From the NCBI GenBank assembly GCA_018062725.1, contig JAGORP010000036.1, positions 1 to 16,663 on the forward strand: 16,663 nt of DNA. Reading direction: 5' to 3'. The position numbers and the translations under genes were made by a program. Positions within the stretch are counted from its first letter, which is position 1. Each line of letters starts with the position of its first letter. This DNA is from Flavobacterium sp. GTDB lineage: Bacteria; Bacteroidota; Bacteroidia; Flavobacteriales; Flavobacteriaceae. The notes beneath the pieces are model-generated. The model saw only the letters and a list, made by a program, of their open reading frames with translations, was not told the origin of the DNA and did not search any database. Below, piece by piece: positions 13,687 to 16,663 of this stretch.

Positions 13687-15882
13687 ATGAATTCCAACGA
13701 AATTGATATCCACGCAGCGTTAAAAAAATATTTTGGCTTTAGCCAATTCAAAGGATTACAAGAAAAGGTCGTTAAAAGTATTATTACAGGACATAACACT
13801 TTTGTAATTATGCCAACAGGAGGAGGTAAATCACTTTGTTATCAATTGCCTGCTTTAATTCAAGATGGAACCGCAATTGTTGTTTCTCCTTTAATTGCTT
13901 TAATGAAAAATCAGGTAGATGCTTTGCGTAGCTTAGGATCTGAGTACGGAATTGCACACGTTTTAAATTCTTCTCTGACTAAAACAGAAATCAATCAGGT
14001 TAAAAAAGATATTTCTTCGGGATTGACCAAGTTGCTTTATGTGGCCCCTGAGTCGTTAACGAAAGAAGAATATGTTGAATTTCTTAAAAAAGAAAAATTA
14101 TCATTTGTAGCCATAGATGAAGCGCACTGTATTTCTGAATGGGGACATGATTTTAGACCTGAATATCGAAACTTAAGAAGTATCATCAAACAATTGGGTG
14201 ATATTCCTATCATAGGATTAACCGCAACAGCCACTCCAAAAGTACAGGAAGATATTTTGAAGAATTTGGATATGACCAATGCCAATACGTTTAAAGCATC
14301 CTTTAATCGTCCCAATCTGTTTTATGAAGTACGCACCAAAACCAAAAATGTTGAAGCGGATATTATTCGATTTATAAAGCAACACAAAGGAAAATCAGGT
14401 GTTATCTATTGTCTTTCTCGTAAAAAAGTGGAGGCTATTGCCGAAGTGTTACAGGTCAACGGAATTTCTGCTGTACCGTATCATGCAGGTTTAGATGCCA
14501 AAACCAGAGCCAAACACCAAGATATGTTTTTGATGGAAGATGTTGATGTGGTAGTGGCAACCATAGCTTTCGGTATGGGAATTGACAAGCCGGATGTTCG
14601 TTTTGTTATTCATCATGATATTCCGAAATCTTTAGAAAGTTATTATCAAGAAACGGGTCGTGCCGGTCGTGATGGTGGCGAAGGACATTGTTTGGCCTAT
14701 TATTCGTATAAAGATGTGGAGAAATTAGAAAAATTCATGTCGGGTAAGCCGGTTGCCGAACAAGAAGTCGGTTTTGCTTTGTTACAAGAAGTGGTTGCTT
14801 ATGCCGAAACGTCTATGTCTCGACGTAAATTTTTATTGCATTATTTCGGTGAGGAATTTGATAACGAAACTGGCGAAGGTGGTGATATGGACGATAATGT
14901 TCGTAATCCGAAACCTCAAGTGGAAGCCAAAGAGCAAGTCGTAAAACTGATTCAAGTCATTCGAGATACCAAACATATTTATAAATCTAAAGAGATTGTT
15001 TATACCTTAATGGGCAAGATTAATGCTATGATTAAGGCGCATAAAACGGATACTCAACCTTTCTTTGGTTGTGGAAAAGACCATGACGAAAAGTATTGGA
15101 TGTCGGTTTTGCGATTGGCACTCGTTGATGGCTTACTCTCAAAAGATATTGAAACCTATGGAATTATTAAAGTAACACCAAAAGGATTAGATTTTATCAA
15201 AAATCCGGTTTCCTTTATGATGTCGGAGGATCATGAATATAACGAAAATGAAGATGAAGCTATTGTTACCGCAGCTAAATCTTCAGGAACGGCGGATGAA
15301 GCATTAATGAAAATGCTGATCGATTTACGTAAAAAAGTAGCCAAAAAAGAAGGCGTGCCACCCTATGTCGTTTTTCAAGAGTTTTCTCTAGAAGATATGG
15401 CCTTAAAATATCCTATTTCTATAGACGAAATGAGTAATGTTCAGGGCGTTGGTGAAGGAAAAGCCAAAAAATATGGTAAGGAATTCGTGGATTTGATTGC
15501 TCGTTATGTGGAAGAAAATGATATTGTACGTCCCGATGATTTGGTGGTCAAATCGACAGGAGCCAATTCGGCGTTAAAATTATATATCATCCAAAATGTC
15601 GATAGAAAGTTATCTTTAAAAGATATTGCCAAAGCAAAAGGCTTAGACATGGATTCTTTATTGAAAGAAATCGAACAAATTGTTTATTCAGGAACCAAAT
15701 TGAATATTAAATATTGGATTGATGAAATCCTCGATGACGACCAACAAGAAGAAATTCACGATTATTTCATGGAATCAGAATCGGATAGAATTGAAGAAGC
15801 CTTAAAAGAATTTGACGGTGACTATGATACCGAAGAATTGCGTTTAATGCGTATTAAATTCATTAGTGAAGTAGCGAATTAG
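13687..15882 (+). CDS. recQ: ATP-dependent DNA helicase RecQ, lacking the zinc-cysteine cluster
   Basis: RecQ unwinds DNA 3' to 5' in recombination and fork repair. The 731-residue protein has an SF2 helicase core with Walker A PTGGGKS (43-49), DEAH (144-147) followed by the RecQ aromatic-rich loop (HCISEWGHDFRPEY, 147-160), TATATP (179-184), HAGLD, FGMGIDKPDVR and motif VI QETGRAGRDG (321-330). The RecQ-C region follows, but where E. coli RecQ has four zinc-binding cysteines this protein reads SRRKFLLHYFGEE and then GEGGDMDDNVRNP (378-408), with no cysteine at all. A winged-helix region (about 412-515), an HRDC domain (about 534-613) and a further helical C-terminal domain (about 627-731, like the HTH_40 domain of longer RecQs) complete it. 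It is monocistronic with its own promoter. Confidence 0.95.
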   Translation: MNSNEIDIHAALKKYFGFSQFKGLQEKVVKSIITGHNTFVIMPTGGGKSLCYQLPALIQDGTAIVVSPLIALMKNQVDALRSLGSEYGIAHVLNSSLTKTEINQVKKDISSGLTKLLYVAPESLTKEEYVEFLKKEKLSFVAIDEAHCISEWGHDFRPEYRNLRSIIKQLGDIPIIGLTATATPKVQEDILKNLDMTNANTFKASFNRPNLFYEVRTKTKNVEADIIRFIKQHKGKSGVIYCLSRKKVEAIAEVLQVNGISAVPYHAGLDAKTRAKHQDMFLMEDVDVVVATIAFGMGIDKPDVRFVIHHDIPKSLESYYQETGRAGRDGGEGHCLAYYSYKDVEKLEKFMSGKPVAEQEVGFALLQEVVAYAETSMSRRKFLLHYFGEEFDNETGEGGDMDDNVRNPKPQVEAKEQVVKLIQVIRDTKHIYKSKEIVYTLMGKINAMIKAHKTDTQPFFGCGKDHDEKYWMSVLRLALVDGLLSKDIETYGIIKVTPKGLDFIKNPVSFMMSEDHEYNENEDEAIVTAAKSSGTADEALMKMLIDLRKKVAKKEGVPPYVVFQEFSLEDMALKYPISIDEMSNVQGVGEGKAKKYGKEFVDLIARYVEENDIVRPDDLVVKSTGANSALKLYIIQNVDRKLSLKDIAKAKGLDMDSLLKEIEQIVYSGTKLNIKYWIDEILDDDQQEEIHDYFMESESDRIEEALKEFDGDYDTEELRLMRIKFISEVAN

Positions 15883-15908
15883 TACTTTAAAAAAGTAACG
15901 ATCCGTTT

Positions 15909-15932
15909 CTCAAGGTCTTATTTGAGTTTTTT
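15909..15932 (+). terminator. Possible weak intrinsic terminator after recQ
   Basis: CTCAA (15909-15913) pairs with TTGAG (15922-15926) around an 8-base loop and is followed by six T. The stem is only five pairs. A second hairpin, TACTTT/AAAGTA (15883-15897), directly follows the recQ stop but lacks a T tract. Confidence 0.35.
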
Positions 15933-15974
15933 GTTTAACTTTTTTTTCATTTTAGCCTATAATATGGATGAACA

Positions 15975-16061
15975 ATTAAACAAAATATAATCTTTTGATA
16001 AATTAATGAGGTAGTTATTTATTTTGTTTAATCTTTTTTAAATTTGATTAAACAAAATAAA
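15975..16061. repeat. Three copies of ATTAAACAAAATA in the fasciclin gene leader, two forming a 16-bp inverted repeat
   Basis: Copy 1 is direct at 15975-15987, copy 2 is inverted at 16020-16032 and copy 3 is direct at 16047-16059. Copies 2 and 3 extend into a perfect 16-bp inverted repeat (16018-16033 with 16046-16061) around a 12-base centre. The outer arm ends six bases before the ATG of the lipoprotein gene. The structure is exact at the sequence level; its role (operator, RNA hairpin or switch) is not known. Confidence 0.92.
16039..16046 (+). promoter_or_regulatory. Candidate -7 element inside the inverted-repeat centre
   Basis: TAAATTTG, an exact TAnnTTTG match, occupies most of the centre of the 16-bp inverted repeat, 21 bases before the lipoprotein ATG. 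No TTG is found 17-23 bases upstream. If used, transcription would begin within the right arm, so the repeat would act as DNA and not as an RNA hairpin. Confidence 0.4.
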
Positions 16062-16067
16062 CTAGCT

Positions 16068-16663
16068 ATGAAAAATGTAACAAAATTTTTAAAAGGACTA
16101 GTACTTGGTCTACTAGCTGTATCGCTTTCCAATTGTGATGATAATGATGATAATGTTGCAATCCCAACACCCATTACCATTGCGAAAATTGCATCATCAA
16201 ACTCGAATTTTACCACTTTAGTTTCGGCTTTGAACAAAACAGGATTAACCCAAACACTTAATTCTCCAGGGAATTACACTGTTTTTGCGCCAACGAACGA
16301 GGCTTTTAATGCTTTTTTAGCCGACAACGGATTTGCAAGTTTGAATGATGTTCCCGAAGATTTATTAAAACAAGTATTATTAAATCATGTTGTCAATCGT
16401 AAGTATTTTTCAAGCCAACTAACAACTTCCTATGTGAAAACCTTAGCAAAAGGGGATGCTTCTGCAACGAACACGCTATCGTTATTTATAGATACTTCGA
16501 GCGGAGTAAAATTGAATGGTGTTGCTACGGTAACAACGCCAGATCTTAATGCTTCCAACGGTGTCATTCATATTGTAGATGCTGTCATAGGTTTGCCAAC
16601 TATTGTAACACACGCTACTGCCAATCCAAATTTTTCCATCTTGGTGGCTGCACTAACGAGAAC
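16068..16663 (+). CDS. Fasciclin (FAS1) domain surface lipoprotein, partial at window end
   Basis: The reading frame is open from ATG 16068 to the window end, giving 198 visible residues. Residues 1-22 are a lipoprotein signal peptide (MKNVTKFLKGLVLGLLAVSL then SNC), with the lipidated cysteine at C23. The mature start C-D-D-N-D-D-N is strongly acidic, like the lipoprotein export signals described for Flavobacteriia and Bacteroides, so surface display is likely. A FAS1 domain covers about 36-178 with the motifs YTVFAPTNEAF (70-80), LLNHVV (104-109) and NGVIHIVDAVI (164-174). THATANPNFSILVAALTR begins a second FAS1 repeat, cut by the window edge. FAS1 proteins usually mediate adhesion. The start was chosen because it gives the full signal peptide. 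Confidence 0.9.
   Translation, partial: MKNVTKFLKGLVLGLLAVSLSNCDDNDDNVAIPTPITIAKIASSNSNFTTLVSALNKTGLTQTLNSPGNYTVFAPTNEAFNAFLADNGFASLNDVPEDLLKQVLLNHVVNRKYFSSQLTTSYVKTLAKGDASATNTLSLFIDTSSGVKLNGVATVTTPDLNASNGVIHIVDAVIGLPTIVTHATANPNFSILVAALTR

Noticed and set aside
15975..16061. Invertible promoter of the Bacteroides phase-variation type
   Set aside because: The inverted repeats are only 12 or 32 bases apart, shorter than the usual invertible segments, and no invertase gene is visible.
16028..16237. Minus-strand open frame across the fasciclin leader and start
   Set aside because: It is antisense to the lipoprotein signal peptide and FAS1 domain, and resembles no known protein.

Overview
The window looks like a chromosomal segment from a Bacteroidota bacterium, most likely the family Flavobacteriaceae and close to Flavobacterium. 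The evidence is AT-rich coding sequence, a PorV-like outer-membrane protein of the type IX secretion type, an Lnb/DUF4105 protein, an acidic-tailed fasciclin lipoprotein, and several matches to the Bacteroidota promoter pattern TTG-N(17-23)-TAnnTTTG. No rRNA, tRNA, CRISPR array or transposase was seen.

Positions 1-5086 (+ strand) are the distal end of a surface-polysaccharide locus: the C-terminus of one glycosyltransferase, a complete GT4 glycosyltransferase, a Wzy/O-antigen-ligase-type membrane protein, a second complete GT4 enzyme that starts on TTG inside the preceding gene, and a WcaJ-type initiating sugar-phosphate transferase. The first four are packed end to end or overlapping. Together they would load the first sugar on the lipid carrier, extend the repeat unit and polymerise or ligate it. 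The locus is followed by a striking 27-copy, 7-bp tandem array (5181-5369).

Positions 5362-7602 (- strand) hold a PorV2-like outer-membrane protein and an Lnb/DUF4105 membrane protein, a candidate lipoprotein N-acyltransferase whose stop codon lies inside the tandem array. Positions 7715-9313 (+) hold phosphatidylserine synthase and, directly abutting it, a membrane-anchored GH25 lysozyme-like protein. Positions 9422-10282 (+) hold an unusual one-component protein: an XRE helix-turn-helix, one membrane segment and an exported carbohydrate-binding-like domain, with an internal ATG that could make a secreted form. An 85-bp element with terminal inverted repeats fills the gap to the next, convergent gene.

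Positions 10387-13603 (- strand) hold a cell-envelope cluster read as kdsD/kpsF, tatC, a carboxymuconolactone-decarboxylase-like protein, lptB and a small DUF5808 membrane protein. KdsD feeds Kdo synthesis and LptB powers LPS transport, so lipopolysaccharide biogenesis links the two ends of this cluster. Divergently, recQ (13687-15882) encodes a RecQ helicase that lacks the usual zinc-cysteine cluster and has an extra C-terminal domain. The window ends inside a fasciclin-domain lipoprotein gene (16068 onward) whose leader contains three copies of a 13-mer, two of which form a 16-bp perfect inverted repeat around a promoter -7 element.

Most of the window is ordinary core flavobacterial content. 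The features most worth a second look are the heptamer array, the HTH-membrane-ectodomain gene, the cysteine-less RecQ, the face-to-face kdsD/recQ promoters and the fasciclin leader.
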